The notes beneath the pieces are model-generated. The model saw only the letters and a list, made by a program, of their open reading frames with translations, ran no database searches and was not told the origin of the DNA. A program made the position numbers and the translations under genes. A stretch of 64,000 nucleotides of DNA. Origin: an uncultured Ruminococcus sp. Its GTDB lineage: Bacteria > Bacillota > Clostridia > Lachnospirales > Lachnospiraceae. Positions 1 through 8,111 of this stretch are shown here, piece by piece (the first letter of the stretch is position 1; every line of letters begins with the position of its first letter). The stretch spans positions 41,384 to 105,383 of the forward strand of contig UQVC01000005.1 of assembly GCA_900544395.1 (NCBI GenBank), given 5' to 3'.

Positions 1-2091
1 CTGCCGAATCAAGGTGTATATAAACAATTTCTGAGCCATTATGAGGAAGTAAAAGCGATTCGAACAAAAAGGCAGGAATTTGCAGATAGCGTTCGGATGT
101 ATCAGGAATATACTCAAAAGCTGGAACAGGTTCGTGGCATCTATCAAGAAAAACTAGAGAAGAAAGAGCATGAATTGTGCGTAGAACTTAAGAAGCTTGC
201 AGAAAACGAACAGGAATGCGGGCAGCAATTGGAACAGTTACATCTCAGTTTGAAAGAGGTACAAAACAGGGCGGAAGCTGTCCGAAAAAATATGGACAGT
301 ATGAACCAGTGCTTTCAAGTACACAAAGAGCAACGTCCTTCCTTTTTTGCGGGAAAGAAAAAGAAAGAGGAATATAGGAACAGATTAAATGAGATTACGG
401 CTCAGTTTGTAAAATTAAATGAGGAAGATATAGAATGCAGGAAACAGGAGAAAGAAATTAATGAAATTATGCATTTGTGGCAAACGAAGCTGAGTCAAAG
501 TAATGCAAAACAGGGGGAGCTTAAGCAGAAGTTTGATAGTTGGAAGACGGCGCAAACAGGTAAAATTTCAAATTTGGAGAAAAGAGTCCGCGAATATGAA
601 AATATAAAAAACGACAGTAAGACAGAACCGCTGAATATGAATCAGGAGTATGAAGATTTACAGATATCAAACCCGTGGTTTGACGAAGCGTATCGTGTCG
701 CACAGTCAAAATTGTTTGTTATGGCATTACGTGTTCGAAAACAATTTCTTTATGAGAACAGAAAAAATGTAAAGGCGGCCATTATCGTCTGGGATCAGCA
801 GGAGAAGTATTTGGAGCGAAAGCATGTGATTGAGGCGGCATGGAACTGGATTAATATGACAATTCCGGTGATTAGTTCTACATTTGCCAGTTTTTCGCGT
901 ATGTGCAAAAATCTTGGAGCTGAGACACTAGGGCATCTTTTTATCGATGAAGCAGGACAGGCGCTGCCACAGGCGGCTGTCGGTGCAATCTATCGTAGCA
1001 GGCATGTAATGGTGGTCGGTGATCCGTTGCAGATTAAACCGGTTCTTACGTTGGATTCTAATACCCTATATATGTTGGGGGAGCATTTTGGAGTGACAGA
1101 AAAATATTTATCTGCATCTGCATCCGCACAGATTTTAGCAGATGCGGCAAGTCAATACGGGTTTTATCGAAAACAGGACAAGGCGGAGGATTCATGGATT
1201 GGCATTCCGTTATGGGTGCATAGAAGATGTCGGTATCCGATGTTTACAATTTCGAACAGGATTTCCTATGACGGATTTATGGTGCAGGGAATGGAAAAGT
1301 ACGGAAAAACAGACTGGTTTGATGTTGGTGGAACGGCGAACAATAAATATGTTGAGGATCAGGGGGAATTCCTTTTGCATAAGCTCAAGGAGATGATAGA
1401 TAAAAATCCGAAAATCTCAGATAAAAAAGAAAAAGATGTGGTTTATGTAATTACACCGTTTTCCAATGTGGCATATCAGCTTTCCCAGAAATTACGGAAA
1501 ATTCATTTTACCCGATATGATGAACAGGGAAAGCCGACAAATGTCGGAACTGTCCATACGTTTCAGGGGAAAGAGGCTCCAATCGTATTTTTTGTACTCG
1601 GTGCCGACAGGCAGAGCAGCGGGGCGGCACGCTGGGCAGTAACCGAAGCGAACATAATGAATGTTGCGGCGACGAGAGCCAAAGAGGAGTTTTATATTAT
1701 TGGTGATAGGAAATTGTATCTTGGGTTTGGATGTGATGTTGCGACAGATACGGATCGGATTATCAGAGAATATAAAAATCAGTATCAGTATCTTGTGGAT
1801 GATCATGAACACAAGAATGAGTTGCACATGCAGGTCGACGAGACACGGACATTCGTTATTGATGCGGATTTTAGACGCATTACAGGAACGGTTAAATATG
1901 TTGGAAAGGGAACAAAAAGTTTTTATGCCTATGTAATTGGTGCTGATGGAAAAGAATATTCCATTACTGAAAGTACTTATTTTAAGACAGAGCATGCAAT
2001 AGAAGTGATTCAAAAGGGTAAAAAAATATCTTTTATTCCAGGGGAAGGGAATAAGAAACTATTTGCTACGGAGGTGAAGATGGATGTTTAA
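1..2091 (+). CDS. SF1 DNA2/NAM7-like helicase, 3' part (5' end outside window)
   Basis: The frame is open from base 1 with no stop, so the gene starts upstream and only its last ~696 codons are visible. Roughly the first 220 visible residues are charged, K/E/Q-rich and probably coiled coil. Helicase motifs follow: Walker B-like DEAGQ (about bases 949-963), motif III GDPLQIKPV (1018-1044), motif V TVHTFQGKE (1549-1575) and motif VI NVAATRAKEE (1660-1689). The Walker A must lie before base 1. Domain order fits the UvrD/DNA2-NAM7 AAA_11/AAA_12 superfamily, ATP-driven helicases often found in accessory or defence loci. The last ~80 residues form a small extra domain. Whether it belongs to a defence cluster cannot be judged without the upstream genes. 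The family call is firm; the role is unknown. Confidence 0.85.
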   Translation: MPNQGVYKQFLSHYEEVKAIRTKRQEFADSVRMYQEYTQKLEQVRGIYQEKLEKKEHELCVELKKLAENEQECGQQLEQLHLSLKEVQNRAEAVRKNMDSMNQCFQVHKEQRPSFFAGKKKKEEYRNRLNEITAQFVKLNEEDIECRKQEKEINEIMHLWQTKLSQSNAKQGELKQKFDSWKTAQTGKISNLEKRVREYENIKNDSKTEPLNMNQEYEDLQISNPWFDEAYRVAQSKLFVMALRVRKQFLYENRKNVKAAIIVWDQQEKYLERKHVIEAAWNWINMTIPVISSTFASFSRMCKNLGAETLGHLFIDEAGQALPQAAVGAIYRSRHVMVVGDPLQIKPVLTLDSNTLYMLGEHFGVTEKYLSASASAQILADAASQYGFYRKQDKAEDSWIGIPLWVHRRCRYPMFTISNRISYDGFMVQGMEKYGKTDWFDVGGTANNKYVEDQGEFLLHKLKEMIDKNPKISDKKEKDVVYVITPFSNVAYQLSQKLRKIHFTRYDEQGKPTNVGTVHTFQGKEAPIVFFVLGADRQSSGAARWAVTEANIMNVAATRAKEEFYIIGDRKLYLGFGCDVATDTDRIIREYKNQYQYLVDDHEHKNELHMQVDETRTFVIDADFRRITGTVKYVGKGTKSFYAYVIGADGKEYSITESTYFKTEHAIEVIQKGKKISFIPGEGNKKLFATEVKMDV

Positions 2092-2095
2092 CTAA

Positions 2096-2647
2096 GAGAG
2101 AGGTTATCGGGAAATTAATGGAACGGTAAAGGGAGGGCTAAAAGACAATCCTAATATTGTTGGGAGCGAAATCATCATATATCAAACGGAAGATGGACAT
2201 ACAAAAATTGACGTTAAATTTGAAGACGAGACCGTTTGGCTTACACAGGCACAATTATGTGAGTTGTATCAGACAAGTAAATCTAATATCAGCGAGCATA
2301 TCAAGCATATTTTTGAAGAGGAAGAATTGGATGAAGAGTCAGTTGTTCGGAAATTCCGAACAACTGCAGCTGATGCTGCGAAAGAAGGGGATCGTCTGGC
2401 GCGAAAAGTCGTTCGGTTTGTCGGAGAAAAGCTGGGACAGGCATTATCCTGTATCTCATGTATTCTGGATCCAGAAGTATTCGTGATCGGAGGCGGCGTG
2501 TCAAAAGCCGGAAATATTCTGGTCGATGAAATAAGAAAAAATTATAAAGAAGCGGCGTTTCATGCATCAGAAAAGACAGATATTGTATTGGCAAGTTGTG
2601 GAAATGATGCAGGAATGTTCGGTGCAGTAAAAATGGTTTTGGAGTGA
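2096..2647 (+). pseudogene. chimeric remnant: RhuM-like N-terminus fused in frame to ROK glucokinase C-terminus
   Basis: The frame is open from 2096 to the stop at 2647 but has no ATG, GTG or TTG before a TTG at 2264. Bases ~2168-2373 read like the N-terminal domain of the RhuM/virulence-protein family (EIIIYQTEDG..., ETVWLTQAQLCELYQTSKSN, ...VVRKFRTTAAD). From about 2374 (AAKEGDRLARKVV) the same frame continues as the last ~90 residues of a ROK-family glucokinase (DPEVFVIGGGVSKAGNIL, GNDAGMFGAVKMVLE). Both partners are incomplete: RhuM proteins are usually over 300 residues, and the kinase lacks its ATP-binding and catalytic N-terminal lobe. This looks like an illegitimate recombination or deletion that removed the end of one gene and the start of another. 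A TTG-initiated product of 127 residues is possible, but I treat it as a remnant. Confidence 0.75.
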
Positions 2648-2808
2648 GTGGTATTTTTTTAAAATAATTTCTTGTTTGTTTTGGAAAGAATAGTTGTGAA
2701 AATAAACAATAAAGTTTTCAGTAGAAAATATTCATATAACAGAAATTCTTCTTAAAAGTGATATATAAATAGTATTATGTCGTTTCGCACAAAAACAAAA
2801 ACTGGATA

Positions 2809-2837
2809 TTGTGCAAAGTGCCTAAAAATGATATGAT
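2809..2837 (+). promoter_or_regulatory. sigma-A-like promoter before the small ORF at 2874
   Basis: TTGTGC (2809-2814), a 17-base spacer, then TATGAT (2832-2837). The expected transcript would start shortly before the ribosome site AAAAGGAG that precedes the ATG at 2874. Confidence 0.5.
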
Positions 2838-2849
2838 TAATGTATCATT
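2827..2849 (+). promoter_or_regulatory. inverted repeat overlapping the -10 box
   Basis: AATGATA (2827-2833) and TATCATT (2843-2849) are exact reverse complements around a 9-base centre. The repeat overlaps the -10 TATGAT, so it is placed like an operator. The protein that might bind is unknown. Confidence 0.35.
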
Positions 2850-2873
2850 TTAGAAAAGGAGATGCTGGAAATT

Positions 2874-3035
2874 ATGAATAATATTGGACTACATAAATAT
2901 GTTGCACAAAACAACGGTAAAGAAAAAACAGAAACTTTATGGAGAAAAGTAAGTAGACTCTGGCGTGAATCAGTTGAGATTATAGCACCGGGGGTATGTG
3001 CAATGAATAATACATATTACCGCCCGGTAAAATAG
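2874..3035 (+). CDS. uncharacterised 53-residue peptide
   Basis: ATG at 2874 follows AAAAGGAG with about 11 bases of spacing and a credible promoter, and the frame closes at a TAG ending at 3035. The product begins MNNIGLHKYV and is charged in its first ~35 residues, with WRKVSRLWRE as a likely amphipathic helix. It ends IIAPGVCAMNNTYYRPVK, with one Cys and a Tyr-Tyr pair. The leader-plus-distinct-tail look resembles a precursor peptide (RiPP or signalling type), and a two-component/ABC resistance cassette follows. No maturase gene is visible, so this is only a suggestion. A terminator-like hairpin follows at 3082. Confidence 0.5.
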   Translation: MNNIGLHKYVAQNNGKEKTETLWRKVSRLWRESVEIIAPGVCAMNNTYYRPVK

Positions 3036-3081
3036 AGGAAATTAAAAGTATGTTTTGATTTCGTAAAAATAGAAAACGGAT

Positions 3082-3116
3082 AAGAAGTCTGGTCATTGAA
3101 TCGGGCTTCTTTTTTC
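3082..3116 (+). terminator. rho-independent terminator of the small ORF
   Basis: AAGAAGTCT (3082-3090) pairs with GGGCTTCTT (3103-3111) over 9 base pairs with GU wobbles, followed by a T run. It separates the small ORF from the response regulator. Confidence 0.7.
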
Positions 3117-3198
3117 ATATTTTTGAAAAATTCTCTTCTGGAGAATTATGAATTTCAGTGGTAAAATGGATTACCATACAGGAAAAGGAATGAACAAC

Positions 3199-3873
3199 AT
3201 GCATTCAATATTAATTGTAGAAGATGATATGAACATAAACGGGCTGCTAAAAGAAGCGTTTGAAAAGCAGGGATATGTCTGTACACAGGCTTTTTCCGGT
3301 ACGGAGGCACGTATGCTTTTGACGATGAACCGATATTCGGTGATCCTTTTGGATCTGATGCTGCCGGGAATTCCGGGAGAAGAGGTATTAAGGGAAATTC
3401 GAAAGCAGGGGAATACTCCGGTGATCATCCTGACAGCCAAGGATACTATCGACGATAAGGTAGAGTTTCTGCAAAATGGTGCGGATGATTATGTGACGAA
3501 GCCATTTGACATCAAGGAAGTACTGGCTCGTGTTGCAGTGCAGATCCGGCGGACAGAGGGGATTTTAGAGGAGGAAAATCTAAAATATCAGGGACTGGAA
3601 CTGGATAAGGAAAATTTTTGTGTACGTGTGGATGAAGTACAGCTTCCCAGAATCACACGTCAGGAGTTTGCGATTCTGGAACTTCTTGTAAAACATCCGA
3701 AGAGAGTATTCAGTAAAGAAGAAATCTTTGAGTATGCCTGGGATGAACCTTATATGGGCGAGACAAAAACATTGGACGTACATATCAGTAATATCCGGAA
3801 AAAGATGAAAGCAGTGACAGAGAAAGAATATATTCAGACGATATGGGGAATCGGATATCGTCTGCATCCATAA
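3199..3873 (+). CDS. OmpR-family response regulator
   Basis: Receiver domain (residues ~1-115) with the acidic pair in LIVEDDM, the phospho-acceptor in VILLDLMLPG and the conserved lysine in ILTAKD, followed by a winged-helix OmpR-type DNA-binding domain (TRQEFAILELL...TLDVHISNIRKKM...WGIGYRL). Frames open from 3148 or 3190 exist, but AAAGGA at 3184-3189 sits 9 bases before the ATG at 3199, which also gives the normal family N-terminus (MHSILIVEDD). It heads a run RR, ABC ATPase, ABC permease, histidine kinase, and by analogy with Bce/Bcr-type modules likely controls the downstream transporter in response to an antimicrobial peptide or cell-envelope stress. Confidence 0.92.
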   Translation: MHSILIVEDDMNINGLLKEAFEKQGYVCTQAFSGTEARMLLTMNRYSVILLDLMLPGIPGEEVLREIRKQGNTPVIILTAKDTIDDKVEFLQNGADDYVTKPFDIKEVLARVAVQIRRTEGILEEENLKYQGLELDKENFCVRVDEVQLPRITRQEFAILELLVKHPKRVFSKEEIFEYAWDEPYMGETKTLDVHISNIRKKMKAVTEKEYIQTIWGIGYRLHP

Positions 3874-3960
3874 ACTTTACTCTTTTTTTACTTTTTATTT
3901 GCGATGGATTAAGAGTTGACCGATAGAATAAGAGCAGATGAAAGGAAAAGGAGAAAAAAG

Positions 3961-4878
3961 ATGAGTGAATACTTATTGAGCACAAGTGGACTGACGAAGC
4001 AGTTTGGACATCATAAAGCGGTAAACAGTGTGGATCTGCATGTGAAAAAAGGCGCTATTTATGGATTTATCGGAAGAAACGGTGAGGGAAAGACAACATT
4101 TCTGAAAATGGTCAGCGGATTGTCACAACCCACTTCCGGTGAGATCGAGATGTTTGGATACAAAAACGAAGAATTGAAACATGTTCGTTCCCGGATCAGC
4201 TGTCTGATCGAGGCGCCGGGGATTTATGGGAATATGTCTGCGTATGACAATCTGGCGATCAAGTGTAAACTGTTTGGGATTCATGACAAACAGTATATTG
4301 AAAATATTCTGAAGATTGTAGGACTTTCAGACACAGGAAAGAAAAAAACAAAGCATTTTTCATTGGGAATGAAGCAGCGTCTTGGGATTGGACTTGCATT
4401 GGTAGGAGAGCCGGACCTGCTTGTACTGGATGAACCGATCAATGGTCTTGATCCACAGGGAATTGCGGAGATCCGTGATATGCTTCTGCGATTGAAAGAG
4501 GAACAGAATATGACGATTCTTATTTCCAGTCATATTCTGGAAGAACTGTCAAAGATCGCAACACATTATGGCATCATTCACAATGGAAATCTGCTCCAGG
4601 AGCTGACAAGAGAAGAACTGATGATCCGATGCAGTGAGCGTATGGAAGTGCTGCTGGATGATCCGAAAAAAGCAATTCCGGTTTTGGATCAGATGGGATT
4701 TACCAACTATCAGGTGATGGATCAGCATAAGATTTATATTTATGAAAGATTGAATGAGAGCGCCTCCGTAAATATGGAACTTGCAAAAGCCGGGATACTG
4801 GTCAGGGGAATCGGAATTACAAGCGAAGAACTGGAGAATTATTTTCTGAATCTGACAGGAGGTGCCCAAAATGCTTAA
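3961..4878 (+). CDS. ABC transporter ATP-binding protein, BcrA-like
   Basis: A single nucleotide-binding domain: Walker A GRNGEGKTT, signature FSLGMKQRLGIG, Walker B LLVLDEPINGLDPQG and switch His in ISSHILEEL. A C-terminal extension of ~80 residues is typical of BcrA/antibiotic-export ATPases. The start at 3961 follows AAGGAGAAAAAAG; an upstream in-frame start at 3916 lacks a ribosome site. It overlaps the permease gene by 8 bases, so the two are translationally coupled. It is expected to energise export or removal of a peptide antibiotic at the membrane; the substrate is not predictable from sequence. Confidence 0.9.
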   Translation: MSEYLLSTSGLTKQFGHHKAVNSVDLHVKKGAIYGFIGRNGEGKTTFLKMVSGLSQPTSGEIEMFGYKNEELKHVRSRISCLIEAPGIYGNMSAYDNLAIKCKLFGIHDKQYIENILKIVGLSDTGKKKTKHFSLGMKQRLGIGLALVGEPDLLVLDEPINGLDPQGIAEIRDMLLRLKEEQNMTILISSHILEELSKIATHYGIIHNGNLLQELTREELMIRCSERMEVLLDDPKKAIPVLDQMGFTNYQVMDQHKIYIYERLNESASVNMELAKAGILVRGIGITSEELENYFLNLTGGAQNA

Positions 4879-5722
4879 TATGATTCGAATGGAACTGTAT
4901 CGGATGTTCAAAACAAAAAGTATGTATGTGATATGGCTGGTCATGGCGGCAGGGATTTTGTTCACAACAGGTCTGTCAGCCGGGGAAATGAAAGCATATT
5001 CAATGGAAGAAAAGCAGGAAATGTATGAATATGCCACAGGTCAGACAGAGAGTGAAAATGTCAATCTCGGTATGGACGTGACAGTTCCGACAAAGCCGGG
5101 AGAGGAAGTTTCCGTGTTTGATCTGTTTTATGCAAATATCAAAGGAAAATTTATCGCTCTTTTTATGGTGATTTTTGCGATTCTGTATTCGACAGCCGAT
5201 ATGACAAGCGGATTTGTGAAAAATATAGCCGGTCAGGTGCGAAATCGTGAAGGACTTGTGATCTCAAAGGCAGTTTCTCTGTTTTTGTACACGATTTTGA
5301 CACTACTGCTTTTTACAGGAGTCCAGATGTTGAGCAATGCGTTGTTTTTTGATGAGTTTGTGTTTGGCCCGGCAAAAGAATTTTTCCAGTATGCAGGTCT
5401 GCAGATTTTGTTACATTTTGCATTGCTGATGATCGTAATGTGTATTGCAGTCGTACTTCGCAACAATGTGATCAGTATGACCATAGGCGTATTGCTTTGC
5501 ATGAATGTTCTTGTAATTTTCTACAGCTTTCTGGATCGGCTGATCGCCAAAATGAAAATCCAGGATTTTGAAATTATGAAATATACAGTTACCGGAAATA
5601 TGATGTTTCTGGAAACCAATGTGACTGCGAACATGGCGGTAACAGCAGTGGCAGTCAGTGTTGGATTCAGTATTGTGATGCTTGGAATATGCAGTATGGT
5701 ATTTAAGAAAAGGGATATCTGA
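4871..5722 (+). CDS. ABC transporter permease, BcrB-like
   Basis: 283-residue membrane protein with about six hydrophobic segments: one near the N-terminus (MYVIWLVMAAGILFTTGL), a soluble loop of ~60 residues, then five more towards the C-terminus. ATG 4871 has GGAGGT at 4858-4863 and overlaps the end of the ATPase gene. The family is the ABC-2 type permeases paired with BcrA-like ATPases. The histidine kinase follows 2 bases after the stop, supporting one transcript for regulator, transporter and sensor. Confidence 0.85.
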   Translation: MLNMIRMELYRMFKTKSMYVIWLVMAAGILFTTGLSAGEMKAYSMEEKQEMYEYATGQTESENVNLGMDVTVPTKPGEEVSVFDLFYANIKGKFIALFMVIFAILYSTADMTSGFVKNIAGQVRNREGLVISKAVSLFLYTILTLLLFTGVQMLSNALFFDEFVFGPAKEFFQYAGLQILLHFALLMIVMCIAVVLRNNVISMTIGVLLCMNVLVIFYSFLDRLIAKMKIQDFEIMKYTVTGNMMFLETNVTANMAVTAVAVSVGFSIVMLGICSMVFKKRDI

Positions 5723-5724
5723 AA

Positions 5725-6636
5725 ATGTATATAATGATTGGAGTATTATCCGTTCTTATTTTGATCTTGATTGGTATATTGATAAGTTATAAGCGGCAGG
5801 TAAAAGATATCTGCCGCCAATTGCGTTTCCTTCAGGAATGTGACAGCAATATGTTGATCACAACAGAGATGAAAAAGGGGCACATCGGAGAGCTGGCAGA
5901 ACTGTTAAATACATTGCTTAAAGAGAGAAAAAAAGAGCGGGCGGACTATCAGAAGAAAGAGCAGATGATCGCAGATATTTATACGAACCTTTCTCATGAT
6001 ATCCGGACTCCGCTGACCTCTCTGGACGGATATTTTCAGCTGTTGGAGGAAACACAGGAGGAGAATGACAGAAAACGTTATATTCAGATCATTCAGGAGA
6101 GGATAGAAAGTCTGAAGGAAATGCTGGAAGAACTGTTTACGTATACGAAATTACAGAACGGAACCTATGAACTAAAACTGGAACCCCAGAATGTGGGACA
6201 GATTTTAAAAGAGACGGGTTTTTCTTATTATGATGACTGGGCAGAACAGGGAATCAGCCCTCAATTTGAGATTACAGAAGAACCTGTATGGATCCGAGGC
6301 AACAAACAGGCGCTGAGACGGACAATCCAGAATATTATTAAAAATGGACTGGATCACGGAAACAAGGAGATTCGGATTCAATTAAGCAGAAATGAAAAGC
6401 AGATGGAACTCGTCTTCCGAAATAAAATAGAACCAGGAGAACAGATTGATATCAGCAGAGTATTTGAACGATTTTATAAGGCAGATAAAGCCAGAAGCAA
6501 AAGCTCGACCGGGCTGGGGCTCTCCATCGCAAAAGGATTTGTGCAAAAAATGCACGGGGAGATTGCAGCAGAAATAAAAGAAGACTGGTTTTGTATCAAG
6601 ATAAGTTTTCCATGTGAGACATGTTTGAGTGATTGA
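5725..6636 (+). CDS. sensor histidine kinase with one membrane segment
   Basis: 303 residues. One strongly hydrophobic segment occupies residues ~2-24, followed by a coiled linker. HisKA has its phospho-acceptor in NLSHDIRTPLTS, and HATPase_c has N-box NIIKNGLDHG and G-box STGLGLSIAKGF. There is essentially no extracytoplasmic domain, as in kinases that sense through a partner ABC transporter. It probably phosphorylates the response regulator encoded at 3199, from which it is separated by the two transporter genes. Confidence 0.9.
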   Translation: MYIMIGVLSVLILILIGILISYKRQVKDICRQLRFLQECDSNMLITTEMKKGHIGELAELLNTLLKERKKERADYQKKEQMIADIYTNLSHDIRTPLTSLDGYFQLLEETQEENDRKRYIQIIQERIESLKEMLEELFTYTKLQNGTYELKLEPQNVGQILKETGFSYYDDWAEQGISPQFEITEEPVWIRGNKQALRRTIQNIIKNGLDHGNKEIRIQLSRNEKQMELVFRNKIEPGEQIDISRVFERFYKADKARSKSSTGLGLSIAKGFVQKMHGEIAAEIKEDWFCIKISFPCETCLSD

Positions 6637-6673
6637 ATGAGGCAGAGAAAGTATTAGTATTAGAGGAGATTCT

Positions 6674-7885
6674 ATGAGAAAGAGAGAAGAAGAGTTTGGA
6701 AAGGTCAAAAAACTATATATAAGTATGCTGTCGCTTTTCGAACTGGCAGATAAACTTTTTGGAGCAACCTATGTTGCGTTTATGCGTTCACAGAAACTGT
6801 CGGTTGTCCAGATTTCAAATTTATTTAGCATTCAGCAGATATTACAGGCAGTTTTTGATTATCCGACCGGAACTATTTCTGACAAAATCGGCAGGAAGAG
6901 AACAGCAGGGTATGGATTTGTTGTCTGGGGAGTGGGAATTTTAGTTTATGCATTTGCTGTAAATTTTTGGACATTTCTTCCGGCGATGATTTTAATGGCG
7001 TTGGGGCTTGCATTGATTTCAGGAGCACCTTCGGCCTGGCTGGTGGATCAGATGATATTGTATGGAGTATATGAGGAAAGAAGCCAAATATTGCCGAAAA
7101 TAGATACTTGTGTCCGATTTTTTTCAGTTGCAGCCTCAGTTGCATCGTATGTTCTGATTGGAGTAGGAGAACGAATGCCGATTTTGACAGCAGGCAGTAT
7201 CTCGATTTTGGCGGGGGTGCTTGCGTTGTCGAAAGGAGAGGATAACTACGGGAAGATACAGGGCAAAAATATCGTGTATGTACTGCAAAGTCAGGCAAGG
7301 GAATTTGGCAAAGACAGAAAATTGCGCTTATTGTCTTTGCGGACAGTGTTTTGTCACGTCCCATTTGTAGCATTTGTGCTATTTTGGCAGATATATGCGA
7401 CAGAAATCATACAGATCAAGATGAAATATCTGGCGTTTTTGTTGTTAATCTTTATGTTGCTTTTGATGGCAGGAAATTATGCAGTCAGTATTGTTGCAAG
7501 GAAGATTAATACGTTGGGGACTTCTGTAGTAGGAATTTTGATCAGTATTTTGGGATTTTTCCTTCTTATCGCATTTTCCTCTATCCCGTCTTTTGTGATT
7601 GGAGCAGGATTGGTAGAATTTGGATTTGGCATGGAGCAGGCGGCAACCAGAACATGGATGTGCGATCATATAAAAAGTGAGACCCGATCTACATATAGTT
7701 CCATATTTAGTACGGTTCAAAGTCTGGCAGGATTTTTTATTATGAATTTGCTGGGACTTTTGACAGAATGGATGGGGGTTCGGACGGCTTGGATCGTGGC
7801 AGCAGTGGCAATGGGAGTGGATATTGTAATATTGGTTGTTTTTAGTAAGAAATATAAAGAGGATAGAAATGTAGGGCAGAGATAA
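6674..7885 (+). CDS. major facilitator superfamily transporter
   Basis: 403 residues, about 12 hydrophobic segments, with the MFS motif-A loop DKIGRKR after TM2. The ATG at 6674 follows GAGGAG. It lies 37 bases after the kinase gene and ends in a strong terminator, so it may be the last gene of the resistance unit. Drug-export MFS proteins look like this, but the substrate is unknown. Its terminator contains an inverted copy of the GntR operator-like sequence found upstream of the next operon (see the repeat at 8068). Confidence 0.85.
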   Translation: MRKREEEFGKVKKLYISMLSLFELADKLFGATYVAFMRSQKLSVVQISNLFSIQQILQAVFDYPTGTISDKIGRKRTAGYGFVVWGVGILVYAFAVNFWTFLPAMILMALGLALISGAPSAWLVDQMILYGVYEERSQILPKIDTCVRFFSVAASVASYVLIGVGERMPILTAGSISILAGVLALSKGEDNYGKIQGKNIVYVLQSQAREFGKDRKLRLLSLRTVFCHVPFVAFVLFWQIYATEIIQIKMKYLAFLLLIFMLLLMAGNYAVSIVARKINTLGTSVVGILISILGFFLLIAFSSIPSFVIGAGLVEFGFGMEQAATRTWMCDHIKSETRSTYSSIFSTVQSLAGFFIMNLLGLLTEWMGVRTAWIVAAVAMGVDIVILVVFSKKYKEDRNVGQR

Positions 7886-7934
7886 TACCACTGTTTGAAC
7901 TGGTTATATCCAGTTTGAACAGTGGTATTGTTTT
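7885..7934 (+). terminator. strong terminator after the MFS gene
   Basis: A 19-base-pair stem with two GU pairs: arms 7885-7903 and 7910-7928, loop TTATAT, tail TGTTTT. The apical part (AACTGGTTATATCCA, 7898-7912) is the exact reverse complement of 8083-8097, the putative operator of the next gene. Confidence 0.85.
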
Positions 7935-8019
7935 AAAATTGTGAAAAAGTGATAAATACAAAAGAAATATATGCAAAACATACAAAAAACAAAGCTTATA
8001 TTAGTGTAAAATTTAGATA

Positions 8020-8048
8020 TTGACGGAAAACTGGTATTGAGATATTAT
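8020..8048 (+). promoter_or_regulatory. promoter of the nucleoside-catabolism operon
   Basis: TTGACG (8020-8025), a 17-base spacer, TATTAT (8043-8048), about 60 bases ahead of the GTG of the GntR-type gene. This is the only good promoter seen ahead of the twelve-gene run. Confidence 0.6.
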
Positions 8049-8067
8049 AATAACAGAAAGAGACATC

Positions 8068-8097
8068 ATAACCAGTTAAAAGTGGATATAACCAGTT
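8068..8097 (+). promoter_or_regulatory. direct repeats ATAACCAGTT, probable GntR operator
   Basis: ATAACCAGTT occurs at 8068-8077 and again at 8088-8097, exactly 20 bases (two helical turns) apart, downstream of the promoter and touching the ribosome site GGAGGT (8098-8103). The longer form TGGATATAACCAGTT (8083-8097) recurs inverted in the terminator of the MFS gene (7898-7912). Position and spacing suggest autoregulation by the GntR/UTRA protein encoded next. Confidence 0.5.
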
Positions 8098-8111
8098 GGA
8101 GGTAGAAAGAA

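Noticed and set aside
3148..3198. Upstream start for the response regulator
   Set aside because: Extra residues are not part of the receiver fold and the ribosome site fits the ATG at 3199.
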